From positions 868,001 to 932,000 of the forward strand of contig BCKC01000005.1 in NCBI GenBank assembly GCA_001600455.1: a DNA stretch of 64,000 bases. Reading direction: 5' to 3'. Positions 22,709 through 34,582 of this stretch are shown in pieces (the first letter of the stretch is position 1; each line of letters opens with the position of its first letter). Under the pieces are notes generated by a model, which saw nothing but the letters and a program-made list of their open reading frames with translations, made no database searches and was not told where the DNA came from. Both the position numbers and the translations under genes were made by a program. The DNA is from Endocalyx cinctus (lineage: Eukaryota; Ascomycota; Sordariomycetes; Amphisphaeriales; Apiosporaceae).

Positions 22709-22911
22709 ATTGAGACCACCCTATACCCAACTATTCATTACCAATCAATAAACGTAACAACTAAGGGACAGCAATTCGAGAAAAAAATAATAATAAAGAA
22801 ACAGGGACACGAGAACCTGGAAAGGGGGGAAATATAAAAAAGGAGAGAGAAAAAAAAAAGGATAATTGGAAAATAATCTTAAAAATATAAAACCGGAAAA
22901 CGAAAACAAAG

Positions 22912-25033
22912 ATGGGTCTCTTTTCTAGAAAGTCGAAAGCTCCCAAAGCTGTTCACACCGGTGGAAATATGGCAAGTATTGATACTGACAACCTCAAAAC
23001 ATCTTCCACCATCAACTCGAAAATGTTAAATCGATCATCCGCCGGAAGTGTTCAAACTCCTCTTACGCCAATGACACCTTCACTGCCCAAGATGAATTTA
23101 CCAAAGCCTCCCGACCCTTCCTTGGACGCTGTTGGTTATCTGAAAAGTCTGCCCGCCGTTCGAGAAAGGTCAAAGATTGTCACCGAGAAAGCTCTACGAA
23201 ATAATTTGGTACATTTCGATGTCGACATGTCCAAATTCGGGGATGTTGTTACTTTCGTTTGCGGAATTATCAAGGTATGTGACATTGAATCTGCTTTACC
23301 TTTTATATTACCCCATACACACTACATACATACATCCCTTACTATATTGCGCCAAGATTATGAACATGAAAACTGCGTAATGCGGCCACAACGATGTCTA
23401 TAGAATGTTACTTCATTTATTTTATTTATGGGAACTGTAACGTTCAACGACCGACTCGATTGGGGTGGCTTGTCTTGCTTTTTCAAACTTGATAGCTCAA
23501 TTAACTCGCTGACTCGTATATATTTATTTTGGTTTGCCACTTTCTTATAGCGCGATTACGATGCCCCTTTTACTTCCATTCCTAGCCATGGCAGATATCA
23601 ACACTTTTGCGTCGGCGGTCGCGATCGTATCGCCAACCTCCTTTCCACCTTTTCAGAATCTACGTCGGATAACACCGAGAAATGTAGAAGATTGATCGAC
23701 CTCTTCCTCGTTAGCGTGCTCCTTGACGCCGGCGCCGGCACTCAATGGTCTTTCAAGAGCGCCGAGAATGGACGCATATACAAAAGATCCGAGGGCTTGG
23801 CTATCGCGAGCCTGGAAATGTTCAAGACTGTAGGTTTATTTATTATCATTGCTAATTATTATTACTTTTCAAAACCTCGAGATTCGCATATGTTTCTTTA
23901 CTAGCTAGATCACCCCTAATTCCGTGTTTTAAATAGGGAATCTTCTCCGGAAACCCAGGCAATAAATTTCAGGTAGACAAAATTGGTGTTCGGAACCTTA
24001 CTACCGATCAATTGGCGAAGGGGTTACAGTCCCGCCCCGGTAACGTCGTTGCCGGACTCGAGGGTCGAGCTCGGCTCCTCTCTAAACTGTCCGATGCCTT
24101 AGCTCAGAAGCCGGAATTCTTTGGCCAGGACGGACGACCGGGTAACCTCGTTGGTAAGTATTGGCCCTTCGTCCTTGCTTCTAACAAATGTACGTCGTGC
24201 GATGTATTGACGAGTATCCCAGATTACCTTTTGGCACACCCGACGACACAGGCTTCTTCCATGCCTATCGTGCTTCTGCCAGTACTATGGAATGTTTTGA
24301 TAAATGGGCTTAGTCCCATCTGGCCGCATTCTCGAACGGCAATCGACGGTATATCCCTCGGAGATGCCTGGCCTTGTTCATCTATGCCTCAACACGGTGC
24401 GTTGCAATCGCCCACCTTCTCTCCGTTCCCCAACTCATCGTCATCCTCTCCAACAGCGCCGTGGGAGTCTATCCTACCCTTCCATAAGCTCACACAGTGG
24501 CTCACGTACTCGCTCATGCAACCCATGCAATCCTTACTTAAAATTCAGTTCGCCGGCACCGAGCTGCTCACCGGTCTCCCCGAGTACCGTAACGGAGGTT
24601 TGTTCATTGACCTCGGTGTTTTGAATCTTAAGCAAGACGACATGGACCGCGGTCTCCAAAACTACAATGATTATTGTCGGCGGACAGATATCAAGGGGGT
24701 CGAAGTTGCACCCATGTTCGAGCCTAGCGACGACGTTATTGTCGAATGGCGCGGCGTTACGATTGGCTTCCTCGATAGACTGTGTGTCGAAGTGAACAGA
24801 GCATTACGAAACGAGCTAGGCCCATATGAGCTGAGCCTGGCACAACTTCTCGAGGCAGGCAGCTGGAAAGTAAGTATTCCCTTCTAAGCTGTGAAAAAAA
24901 GCCAAATGTAAGCATGTCAGATGAGATGCTAACGACTTTTTATCTATAGGGTGGTCGTGAAATTGCCGAAGTTAGCCGACCTAATACGAAAGAACCGCCC
25001 ATCTTGATCGACTCGGATGGAACGGTATTCTAA
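22912..25033 (+). CDS. URC4: DUF1688 protein, uracil catabolism protein 4 (Urc4/Urg3 family)
   Basis: Member of the family needed in Lachancea kluyveri for the URC route, which uses uracil as nitrogen source; the exact reaction is not settled. Exons 22912..23274, 23551..23829, 23937..24153, 24223..24869 and 24950..25033 join to 529 aa. An N-terminal Ser/Thr/Pro-rich tail of ~60 residues precedes the DUF1688 core, which starts at LDAVGYLKSLPAVRERSKIV. The core includes RYQHFCVGGRDRI, LIDLFLVSVLLDAGAGTQWSF, EGLAIASLEMFKTGIFSG, PFHKLTQWLTYSLMQPM, GLPEYRNGGLFIDLGVL and VEWRGVTIGFLDRL, all typical. The third intron (24154-24222) is 69 bp and has no in-frame stop, so retention would insert 23 residues. 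No other URC gene is in the window. Confidence 0.92.
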
Positions 25034-28000
25034 AAGAAGCAACGAGAGGCACTGAAGAGATGAGACTTATTCCACCGAAACCGACCTAAGCTGTTTGCTT
25101 GTTTTGCGATACACTATATGATATCATGCATGGTCGCCCTCCTTTTCTCCCTAAAACTTTCATCTTTTCTTGAAAATCTTCACCTAGTGGAAGAAGCTTA
25201 TTTGGAATCATCTTCGGTCTGTGATTATATTTACGAGGCCTTTTCGATGCATAAACGTTTTCACCCTCCAATTTGTTCAAAAATGTATTATCAGATCCTG
25301 TGTCTGCTTTTGGAGATAACGACCGGCCACACAAGTATCATTTTGCATACATACTTACGTACATACCCTCCTATTCTTCGGCATGCCGTTTATATTCAAC
25401 AGGAAACACTATGTTCTAATCTTTCCCCTCCCCAACTTCTTGTACTTAGGTTGGCCTGGATTCCTTATCCAACTACTTTTTCTTTGTCGGAAAAATATAT
25501 ATAATAGGGAAGAAATATAGTAAATTAGATGAGCAGAAGAGTAATGGTGATGAAATCTAATGTATTGTATTGTACCCTGAGATGGGTTTTTTTTATGCAT
25601 AATATTATGTTGGGAAAGCTATTACTATGTATACGATCAAATATACGGAAGCTGCATCCTCTTCAGCACCGCCAATATTTACGTGTCATATGAATGCGAT
25701 GTATTTTCTTTGCTCTAGTTATGGGTGTTTCAGATGATTACATCTATGGATCTAATCTCCTTATAACGACATACGTGATCTAACCGAATCTTAAATGTAG
25801 ATTCTATTCGGATTCCTCAAGGGTTGGGACTACTACTTGTAGACTATTAACAATTGTTCAAAATTGGTTTTATCCTAGCTAACATTGCGTAGTATGTAAT
25901 ATACCGGTGCACTTGATCTAGCCGCGGTATCGGTAACTAGCACCCAATAACGCCATTGAGTTGGTTCGTCGTATGTGGTTGACCATATTGCTGTATACAA
26001 ACCGGATTATCAACTGGAATGAATTCCGCGAGCTCAGTAGCTCATGCTTACCCGCCGTCCTTGTCTCTGCATATCTCATACTAAACCATCTCATTTTAGT
26101 CACATTGATTACATCAGAGAGATATGGCAGAAGCCCGACTATACTGAAAACACCAATTTTAATTACGTCACTGGGATGGACGACACTTCTTACCTCTTCC
26201 CCTTAAAGGTTTGGCTACCGTTATAGCTGAAAGTCTTGCATTGTAGTATGTGACGAATAATCCTGATGAGTGTGTAGTAACGATGGAATAGCTATCGGTA
26301 TCTCCCCACAGCTTCAGATGGAATTCAATGCGAATTCCATCTCTTGAATATATGTCGGCGTTATCAATGTACTAACCCCTAAAGCCTACGTCGCTGTTAC
26401 CATAGGCGGTCGATCGTTGTCAGCCACGTGGATATACAAGCCCGCAGGTGGTGTCGGTGTCTGTTACAGAATTGCGACTCTCAGCCCAGGCGATGCGGGG
26501 AGACATCAGTACCACTGTTTTACACCCCGGCTCGGTTGTATTGCCAGTTAAGGGTGACGTGGGGATGGGAGGTCTGGGAGGATGTACGGACGGGTTTATC
26601 GACCTTTCACCCGCTCGTAGCCGAAAATATAATTCATGATTGATAGCATGCCTTATGATATGTCACAAGTTGTGATGGTCTCAGAAATTGATAGGTTAAT
26701 TATTAATCTATTTCTTATCTTCTTTAGCATCCGCTAAAGGTGAGAAAAACTATCTACTTATATGCTTATTGTATCACGTGCTTATAGTATCACGTAATCT
26801 TAGTTGCATACCCTCTTATCTACTATTACACCTTAAATGGTAATTATTTACAGGCTCTACTAAGCCATTTTTTGTCCTTTGGTCTTGGTACTTCATTGCC
26901 CCCGGTACGAACGCACATATACCTCTTCTCAGGTGAGCACGGTTTGCTAAGCGATGATTCTTGACTTGGCTCGATATCGCCATTGGCTCCCCAAATATGA
27001 ATCGTTGGTGCAGTACTCCCTACCCCTTTTCCAGTAGTAAGCGTGGGTGTGCGAGAATAGCCAGACTAGGGCGTTTTCGCGTCAAGGTAAGGGGCATGCT
27101 CCTGAAAAAAAAAAACCTCACGTTGAAGTCCCCCAGATATGTTAAGCCGCAAATCTTAGATAAAGATCGCAGCAGCCGGTGAAGCTCCTTGGAAAAAAAA
27201 GGGGGCAACAATCTCATCAAATTTCCCATAGATTTTAATGTAACTCTCCAAGTCTGTTACACCTTTTTTGAATAATTTGGTGTAGTGACGGGTGTAGTAT
27301 ATAAAACACACGTGGTTAGGAGTTAATTATAAAGCTCTCTAATCATTCTAATGCTACGACAACTAAATCATAGACTGCATTAACATGATCTCACTGGCTA
27401 TGCCACGTGCCAGCCGCCTTATTTTGCGCTACTAATGGATCCATGAATACCTTTAACAAAGTGATAAGTATGGCTTCCGCCGGGCTTCTAAGATTATATC
27501 GTAATGCTGCAACGCCATAACTAGTACTATGCATATCCCCAAATCATAAATGATGTAACTCTACCTGTCTGCAACTCAAAGTCTAGGTATTAGTATTCTG
27601 TTAGCTTGCTAAAGTGGCAAGTGAAATCTGGCTCCCTTGACTTGCCCGGTTGTTGGTTCCCGCGCCATGTAGACAAAGAAAATTCATTGCGCGTTCCATT
27701 AACATGATAACTTAGTAAGTCAAATTTGGCTGAGGAGGACCAAGTAATGAAACTGTCGAAAATTGACTGTTGTGTGTATCCAAGGACGCAACAAAGCTAT
27801 TGGGATTATTATCCAACTTAGTATTCATCCAATTGCATGCTTGAGGTGAAATAAACCACTTCGAGATTGCCTCTAGTTGAAATCTTCTCCTGACACCTCA
27901 TTTTCTTTTCGTCGTAATAAAAATGGGAGTAATTAGATCCCAATGTATAATGAAATTGACCGTGGTAACCTATTATTTTAGTGTGATAGTTGGCTAAGCA

Positions 28001-28511
28001 CTGAGTAGTTCCTTATAGGGGCAGAGGGGCTCCCCTTTTGAGCTCAACTTAATGCATGGATCCGTCTTTACTGCACGAGTCAAAATATCCCAAAAGAAGA
28101 AAAGCCAGCATTCAAAAGCGCTAGCTTATATATATGATCTATTACTCGTTTAAATATATAAATATATAGGAGAGAGTCAGAGATAGGTTAAAAATAAGTA
28201 AGAATATGGAAAAAAGCCAGATAAATGCAGATTGTTCTTGGCTTTGATCCTTGAGTTCAAACCAGTGCCCATACCACTCATATCAAAAAGAATATCATCG
28301 TTGTTTTTCAGAAGAGTTTCACAAAGGGTTTCTGTTTCGTATTCCGGCCATTAGGCCACTTCTACTATACATTTTCTATATAAAACGTAGGCCCTCAATC
28401 AACAGTACGAACTATTTCCGTTAAGGAAGTTGGCTACCTCTTTTCAACTGAGCACCACCCAGCTGGAAATACGTTGTTCCGCACGGCGGTATCGTCATCC
28501 TCTTTCACTAT
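25034..28511. other. 3.5-kb gene-poor region
   Basis: No supported gene. Short frames at about 25961-26226 and 26428-26643 have slightly protein-like composition but match no family I recognise and are interrupted by stops, so they may be remnants. TATCACGT is repeated near 26773-26797. The region ends in a broken oxidoreductase gene. Confidence 0.45.
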
Positions 28512-29124
28512 CTACTTTAATTTGTATTCCTCCTTGATCAGTATTGCTGCTCGTTCGGCAAATGCATAGACGGTAGATTGGAAATTGGTCGTGCTGACCA
28601 GTGGAATCGCACTTAAATCTACTACTCGTAAATTTTTTACTCCATATACCTGAAGCTTATTATTCACAACACCACCCTGCTACCTTGGTAGCATGGCACA
28701 CGTTCCTGCTAAGTGCGACATGGAAATAGAGCTTGTATAGAGATATTTATTAGCCGTTGCCGTGTCTTGAAGATAAGACGCTGGGTCACGACGATGAAGT
28801 GGTTGTTTGAGTAAAATTTTCAGGGGTGAAAAGTGGCGATAGTCTCAATAAAACGCATGTGCTGTGCCACTATTTCGATGTCCATGGGATTTGAAAGTAA
28901 TTGGGGTCTATAATAGGAGAGAATGAAATATCAGGGGACTGGATATGGACGCTCCCTCGGGAAAGGGTCTGGGAGAGAATAAGACCAATAGAGAGGAACT
29001 TTCCAGGTACTGTACCTAGTGGTGAATCTGCGTCTGGAGCTACTGGCAGGAGGTTCTGCGCCAGAATGGATAGATAAGCACTCGATTCTGGGATCACTCT
29101 TATAAGAATAGCATGAGTAAGTTG
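28512..29124 (-). pseudogene. GMC oxidoreductase, C-terminal remnant with frameshift and stop
   Basis: Read on the minus strand, this segment encodes the C-terminal half of a glucose-methanol-choline oxidoreductase, a flavoenzyme family. Conserved stretches in order: LSQTLSRGSVHIQSPDISFSP and HMRFIETIATFHP (frame 1, to about 28826), then after a frame change RRDPASYLQDTATANKYLY and MSHLAGTCAMLPR. An in-frame TAG follows near 28682, then GGVVNNKLQVYGVKNLRVVD and STTNFQSTVYAFAERAAIL. The His of SHLAGTCAM is the catalytic-region histidine of the family. Upstream of about 29124 no GMC sequence is found, so the FAD-binding N-terminal half is missing. Three independent defects argue for a dead gene rather than missed introns, although an intron around the TAG cannot be fully excluded. 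Confidence 0.85.
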
Positions 29125-29258
29125 AGGGCATAGGTCTGTTTGTTACGTTCCCTTTTTAAATGATAATTAATCTTTGATTGTTAAAGCTGAATAAAGTACT
29201 TTCCATCTCATATTTGGTTATTTCCTGTTTCTTATTGCCATTATTAGGGGAGCCATCT

Positions 29259-30515
29259 TTAATCTCTCTCTTGAACTTTCGTTATAACCTGTGGATGGCT
29301 CGGGAGAGAGCCCTCCATCTCTACTGGTGGCGGGTTCAAAGTGGTTGGCCTGACTACACCGGAGATATTGCCCCCTCGCGGGTCTAGAGAGTTCACGCCG
29401 CGGGAATGGGAAATCTCCCCGGGAAGTTCGCTACGGCCTGCCGTATAATCAAGGTAGGATCCGTCAGTTGGATTCTGGGAGTGGTTACCATGTAGCTCTG
29501 CCCTCCAAGCCCCACCTCTCCACTCTCTCACTACCCCCGTAGAGTTGTCTATTTCGGAAATTTCGGGCATTTGGGGCGTGGGAACATTTTTCTGCCATTT
29601 CTTAACCCATTCCGAAACACTGAATCGCCTGGATGATTCAGCTGTTGTTGAGCCCCCACCGGAACTCTGGGCCGCGTCAACTTTCCTGTTCCACCGCCGT
29701 CTACCGGCCATGTAACCTATGAACGCTAGGATAAGAGCGCCGAATGTCGCGCCCAAGGCAATTCCGACAATGCTACTTCTTGGCAGACGCCGTCCGGGAG
29801 ACCCCCCATCTGCGATAGCTCGCCCAGTAGCGGAGGTAATCGGAGACGATGTGGAGGTAGGAGATGCGACTCCCATCGCAGCCAAGAGTGAAGTTTGTTG
29901 AGGATAATCGAACAGAGATACGTCTGATTCTTGCCACCACATTTCAATCACATCAGCCGCAATCGTGATGGGTGCGGGAGATGTGACCAGCTCGGTCGAT
30001 TGCCCTACTACTGTTGCTTTGATATCTTCCGTCGCCACTGTTAAACAGGAAGAAAACCCGTTATTTACATCAATCGTAACCGACCACCCGGAATTACAGC
30101 ATACTCCGTGGAATAGCGTCCAGGAAGTAGAATCGTCACCCAGAGATGACGAGAGAATATAGTGGTTCACAGCAGCAAAAGTCGCGCCGTCAAAACAAAT
30201 CCCAGGGCTAAACTCAGTTGCGATATTATTCAATGGTAGACATGAAGTGAAATCTTGATTATGTGAGATGTCGTTGTATAGGGTAGACGCGGTAGCGTCT
30301 GGATCGACGGCGATAAAGTCGCTGCAGGTGGTAGGCGGTGTGAAAGCTGTCACTAAGCTAGGGAGACCGGTGCTGAAGAGTGTCGGATCTACGTATACTC
30401 CATTTAGAGATTGAGACAGGCTTGTCATTGTAAATTTGAATCTGGAGGTTTCGAACAGTTGAAGAAAATCCGGAGTACAGACCGACAGGATATCGTGGAC
30501 ATAATCTATCTCCAT
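29259..30515 (-). CDS. Single-pass membrane protein of unknown function
   Basis: 418 aa, one exon from the ATG at 30515. Residues 1-235 look extracellular, with regularly placed cysteines (for example CSDF near 64, SC near 92, GVCCNSGWS near 138-144, SSC near 157) and a conserved-looking ITIAADVIEMWWQESD segment. A Ser/Thr-rich stalk (219-240) leads to one transmembrane helix, about 248-270, followed by a basic RRRWNR stop-transfer cluster and a ~145-residue polar cytosolic tail. This layout resembles fungal surface sensor-like proteins, but no WSC or other named domain is seen. There is no signal peptide at the called start. Another in-frame Met lies at residue 30, so the true N-terminus may sit in an unseen upstream exon. 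Confidence 0.7.
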   Translation of the reverse strand: MEIDYVHDILSVCTPDFLQLFETSRFKFTMTSLSQSLNGVYVDPTLFSTGLPSLVTAFTPPTTCSDFIAVDPDATASTLYNDISHNQDFTSCLPLNNIATEFSPGICFDGATFAAVNHYILSSSLGDDSTSWTLFHGVCCNSGWSVTIDVNNGFSSCLTVATEDIKATVVGQSTELVTSPAPITIAADVIEMWWQESDVSLFDYPQQTSLLAAMGVASPTSTSSPITSATGRAIADGGSPGRRLPRSSIVGIALGATFGALILAFIGYMAGRRRWNRKVDAAQSSGGGSTTAESSRRFSVSEWVKKWQKNVPTPQMPEISEIDNSTGVVREWRGGAWRAELHGNHSQNPTDGSYLDYTAGRSELPGEISHSRGVNSLDPRGGNISGVVRPTTLNPPPVEMEGSLPSHPQVITKVQERD

Positions 30516-31914
30516 GTCCTAAGCTGATATCTAGTTGTAAATATCATATCAACCAACCGCATAACGTTGATCCATCGTAGCTGATATCCCAGCCCCTGTT
30601 AACATGGCGATGATGCCTTGACGAACCAATGGGGGAACTCGTTCCAGACGTGTTACCTGCAAGGTAAACGATTTTAAGAAATTTGTCAGGCAAATTGCAC
30701 CAACTCCTCCACGTGCATACCCTCAGCTTTCTGGAGATATGAAAATTGCGTGAAATACGAGAGCTCCTGTAATTCCGAAAGGTAACTCATAACACGGAAT
30801 ATGATACGAGAGACTAGAAATTTGATCGAATAATCCTATGCCTTAAACAATTTATAACCAACACCTTAATTACACATGTATTACGTCTGATATCAAGGAT
30901 CGAGGGGCTTTATATAAATGAACAATGTAACAGCTAATATAGCGTCCCAGATGCTACGAAAAGTGAGGAACGAAATTTGTAGGGATGTAGATCTGGATAG
31001 GAGGCAGCTGACTGAGCGAGATAGCGGTCCTATTATTAGTGAATATCAATGCCATACAGCGAATTCTCATACTTATCTATTCGAATACCTTAATATACAT
31101 GTACACTCAAAGTAATAGTATATTTTCTTCAATAAGAGCACGAATTCCTACTTTTTTTTTTTTTTGGGCACCTGGTTCCCTGATTCTTGCTTATAGATTT
31201 GAACTCCTCGACTCAATACTGCGCCTCATCCACTATCTTACCAACAATTTTGAAACATGTTGTCACGCCGTCATAATCGTACTTAAATAATATCTTATAT
31301 TATATCTAATAGGCCAGCTAGCATTCAAGATTAGAAAGCAACAAGTAATTACGTAGAGAAATCGCAGCTTTTATCGAGAGAATAGTACTGTATACCAGTA
31401 TCGATTTAACTATCTAACGACCCCTCATCTTTTTTTTGATGCGTATAGAGCGTATATGCCAGGGGTCATTATTCATCATGTCCATGAATGTTAGCTGCAT
31501 GCCTACAGAGGGTGGCCTAAGTGAAGGTTGTTTTTAATACGGAAGAGTGTATAGATATAGCCAGGTCTCATATGTATACATTGTAATAACGGTACTTAAA
31601 CCGAATATGAAGAAAGAACCAGAGGCTATTTGAGTACTGTAGAGAAATATAATTTATTTGCAGAGTAAAGATGGTACAAGTGGATATCACGAAAATGGCT
31701 AACTAATACTTGGTGGCCAATGGTACTCAAGTTACAGAACATAGAGATCCCTCCCAGTTCATGGAAAGCTGTAGATCACACTCTAATTAAACCTAGACGA
31801 AGTCAAGGTCAGTCGGGTATTATAATTTGACATTATATTTTAGTCTAATCAAAAAGTATGATACAAATTAGTTTATAATTTATATACCAGCTACGTCTAT
31901 CAAGCGTGAAGAGA

Positions 31915-31961
<47 letters not shown>

Positions 31962-32278
31962 CATCTGGAGAGGAGTATATCCTACTAGCTAATAGGCCTA
32001 GAGAGCAATGCATTTTCTAACTTTATCGACGATATTTCCGGACTGAGTATGATAGCGGCGATGGAATTTCTTTCACCGCGGCTTTTGATCGAGACTAGAG
32101 GTTATTTATGCAAAATTATTTCTATTGTAAGTGTCGAGAGTCTCCCAGTATTACCGATTCTCGAAAGATATCACTTCGCCGTATCAATGCATAGCTACTA
32201 CGAATCCAACATCGTGTGACTGATGGTGATAATGCTCATAATTCTTGCTCTTAGATAAGAGACAAAACCTCTCCTAAA
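30516..32278. other. 1.8-kb intergenic region with a CT microsatellite
   Basis: AT-rich, no supported gene. Includes a T-run near 31153-31165 and the (CT)21 tract listed separately. Confidence 0.45.
31917..31958 (+). repeat. (CT)21 dinucleotide microsatellite
   Basis: Uninterrupted CT repeat over 42 bases in non-coding DNA downstream of the Zn2Cys6 gene. Confidence 0.95.
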
Positions 32279-34582
32279 TTAATTCCATGTATTGAAATCA
32301 AACATTCGTGGGAACGACAGCAGTGTTTCTGCGAGCGAGCTTGGAGACTCCAACTGGGCCCCATCCTTATCATAAGCCGCCTGGGTGGAAAAAGGCATTT
32401 CGAACGTTGTCAACGCTGGTGAATTATTGAAAGATCTGTTAATCACCGGTAATTGGCCTGTTCCTCTCGGTCGCGGCATAGATATCATGTCTCCTGCCGG
32501 TAAATGACCGCGTGACGACGACGACGACGATGGTGCAGGTGGGTCGTTATTATTTTGATTATGTAGTCGGGGAAAGTCATCCGATATCATCTCATTTATC
32601 ATCCTCATTGTAGGCCGGTGAGCTAGGAGGGTACCTACTAGGGGAAGCTTCTCCCGGATTGCAGCAACCGATTTTTCCGATATCCGGGTTGGGGTTCGCC
32701 CGGGCCGATCGACCAGAGGGATTTCGCGCGCAAGAAGCTCGAATACGTCTCGCAGGCAGTCGGCTTTCGGCCATCGATCGGCCGCGATAGCTAGTATGTT
32801 TGAGCACGCTCGAAGGGCATCCGATACGTCCGGCGAGTCATAATTCTCGGTCCGGTGTTCAGGTGGTGTTGCCCAAAAGCAGTAGAGTAGCGTTACCCCC
32901 GATTGAAGCTGCACCAGAACGCCCACCCAGGACTGTGCGATCTGACGATCCATCTGTGATCTGCGAAAAATTAGACAGGCCTGGCTACTCGCCTGCACTG
33001 ACCAGTCCCCAGCAGGCCCTATCACAGACTCCTTTGTTGGCCGGTAAAGAGTAAGTAGTGTATAGTGATATATCATAGATAACCACCGGTGAGAAGTGTG
33101 TCCCTTTGACTGGGCATCCGAGAAGTTCTGCACTCGAGACTTGTAGTTCTCCAGCTCAGCTACAATGCGGATCCGCCAGTCAAGAGACTTCTCAAACAGC
33201 AGAGCATAATCCCACCTGAGAGTGTAATTGGCTATTTCGGACTGTATTCGTCGGCACTGAAGAATATGTAGTGCAGAAGAAACGCATGTGTACTCGGTAG
33301 AGTCCGGAAGCTCTATTTCGGGTGGCGTCTGTCTAGCCATCTCGAATAGATTATAGTCGTCAATGTTAGCATATAACTTCGTCGTGATGTTCACATCCGC
33401 AATAGATGGCGGGAGGTCAAAAGAAGCCACTACAAGTCGATCTAGCCCATAGGCACACCAGAAGCATCTCCGCCGAACTTGATTACTCAGACGAATACCA
33501 GGCGTCTCCGGTATAGGCTCGGTCTCTGAAAGGTAAAATTGTCGTTGGATGCAGTGCCTCATGGCCGTAGATGAAAGTGACAGTATGCGCTCTGTTGACG
33601 AACTATGAAGTGCGTGCATGCTTAAGAGTAGATAGGCTTGCACATGAAGTATCGGGCTCGCTTGTCTCAGAACTAAAGGTAAGAGGCTAATTCCAGTCTT
33701 GTAAAAAGTACGCGCATCTATATTTCCAACACTCGGTAATGGGAGCAGTAAGAGAGATGTCGCGTAAACTAGATGGACGAAGAAGCCCTGCCAAGCTCTT
33801 GAATCCAATTCTGTGGGCGAGCTATGTTTAAAGTCGGAATGCCACGATAAAAATGTGTCCCAGTGAAAAAAAGGCCACTGAACCTGAGCGCGATCGCGGT
33901 ACGCAGTAATAAGTGTTTCTTCGACGTCTTGTTGCATATCGGCGATCAATGTATGTGCAATATGAGAACCGTCTCTTGAACGGGTCTGGGGGATATATAG
34001 TGAATGACTTGAGATAGAGCCAGGTCCATTTTGATCGTCGCGGTGAGAGGACGGTGAAGTTACAAGACCAAGAATCAAATGATCATAAGTGTCATTCTCG
34101 TCAGTTGCCGATGGTGTCCGTTGTCCGTAAATACTTGCTGCGGCTATTTGTGGTATGGCTGGTGCAGCAGCAGCTGCTGTTAAGGTTGCTTCCGCGGTAG
34201 GCTCGATGATTTCCCGAGATAATCTTCTGCGCATATGATCAAGGCTTTGCCGGGGGTCAAGAGACTCCAATTCAGCCACCCTCTCTTCTAGTGCTTTCAC
34301 ATATTCGCCACTTTCGAGACGCAGACGCGGGGCCGGCTCGGTCGGTTCACACTCATGAGCAGTTTTTCGGCAATTGTTGCACGGGCGCGACTCGTCGCAA
34401 CGCTGCTTTCTAGCTCGGCATCGTCGACATGCGAGAAGCCTCGGTTTTTTGGCCGGCGGCTCATCGTGCTGTGGTGAACTTCCAGCATTGTCCATTGAAC
34501 TCGTGGAAAGAGGTTGGCGAGTTTCTGGCCAAGTTGGGTGGATCAATTTCGAGATAAGAATGCTGTATGGATGGGGTGCCAT
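32279..34582 (-). CDS. Zn(II)2Cys6 fungal transcription factor
   Basis: Predicted nuclear regulator, 767 aa, single exon. The binuclear zinc cluster is complete: C52-x2-C55-x6-C62-x5-C68-x2-C71-x6-C78, preceded by the basic KKPR stretch. A short predicted coiled coil follows (YVKALEERVAELESL, about 90-105). The middle homology region (fungal-specific transcription factor domain) spans roughly 240-560, with RDRAQVQWPFFHWDTFLSWH near its start and SNQVRRRCFWCAYGLDRLVVASFDLP in the centre. The start at 34582 is the first ATG in frame; a second ATG at 34495 (Met30), just before the zinc cluster, is equally plausible. The gene stands at the left end of the metabolic group (lyase, aminotransferase, amidotransferase, carrier, oxoprolinase), so it may be the pathway regulator. 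This is an inference from position. Confidence 0.9.
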   Translation of the reverse strand: MAPHPYSILISKLIHPTWPETRQPLSTSSMDNAGSSPQHDEPPAKKPRLLACRRCRARKQRCDESRPCNNCRKTAHECEPTEPAPRLRLESGEYVKALEERVAELESLDPRQSLDHMRRRLSREIIEPTAEATLTAAAAAPAIPQIAAASIYGQRTPSATDENDTYDHLILGLVTSPSSHRDDQNGPGSISSHSLYIPQTRSRDGSHIAHTLIADMQQDVEETLITAYRDRAQVQWPFFHWDTFLSWHSDFKHSSPTELDSRAWQGFFVHLVYATSLLLLPLPSVGNIDARTFYKTGISLLPLVLRQASPILHVQAYLLLSMHALHSSSTERILSLSSTAMRHCIQRQFYLSETEPIPETPGIRLSNQVRRRCFWCAYGLDRLVVASFDLPPSIADVNITTKLYANIDDYNLFEMARQTPPEIELPDSTEYTCVSSALHILQCRRIQSEIANYTLRWDYALLFEKSLDWRIRIVAELENYKSRVQNFSDAQSKGHTSHRWLSMIYHYTLLTLYRPTKESVIGPAGDWSVQASSQACLIFRRSQMDRQIAQSWVGVLVQLQSGVTLLYCFWATPPEHRTENYDSPDVSDALRACSNILAIAADRWPKADCLRDVFELLAREIPLVDRPGRTPTRISEKSVAAIREKLPLVGTLLAHRPTMRMINEMISDDFPRLHNQNNNDPPAPSSSSSSRGHLPAGDMISMPRPRGTGQLPVINRSFNNSPALTTFEMPFSTQAAYDKDGAQLESPSSLAETLLSFPRMFDFNTWN

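Larger units (their letters stand above)
19246..22911. other. 3.7-kb intergenic region with repeats, no supported gene
   Basis: AT-rich, with short frames that lack codon bias or motifs. It contains two 8-bp tandem repeats, a copy of TACTCCGTA in reverse at 21050-21058, and a giant poly(A) tract near the right end. The right end must include the promoter and 5' leader of URC4. Confidence 0.5.

Noticed and set aside
22134..22751. 205-codon frame ending in a poly-lysine stretch
   Set aside because: The lysines come from the giant poly(A) tract; the remainder has no coding character.
28252..28264. B-box-like GAGTTCAAACC on the plus strand
   Set aside because: No A box or stems upstream.
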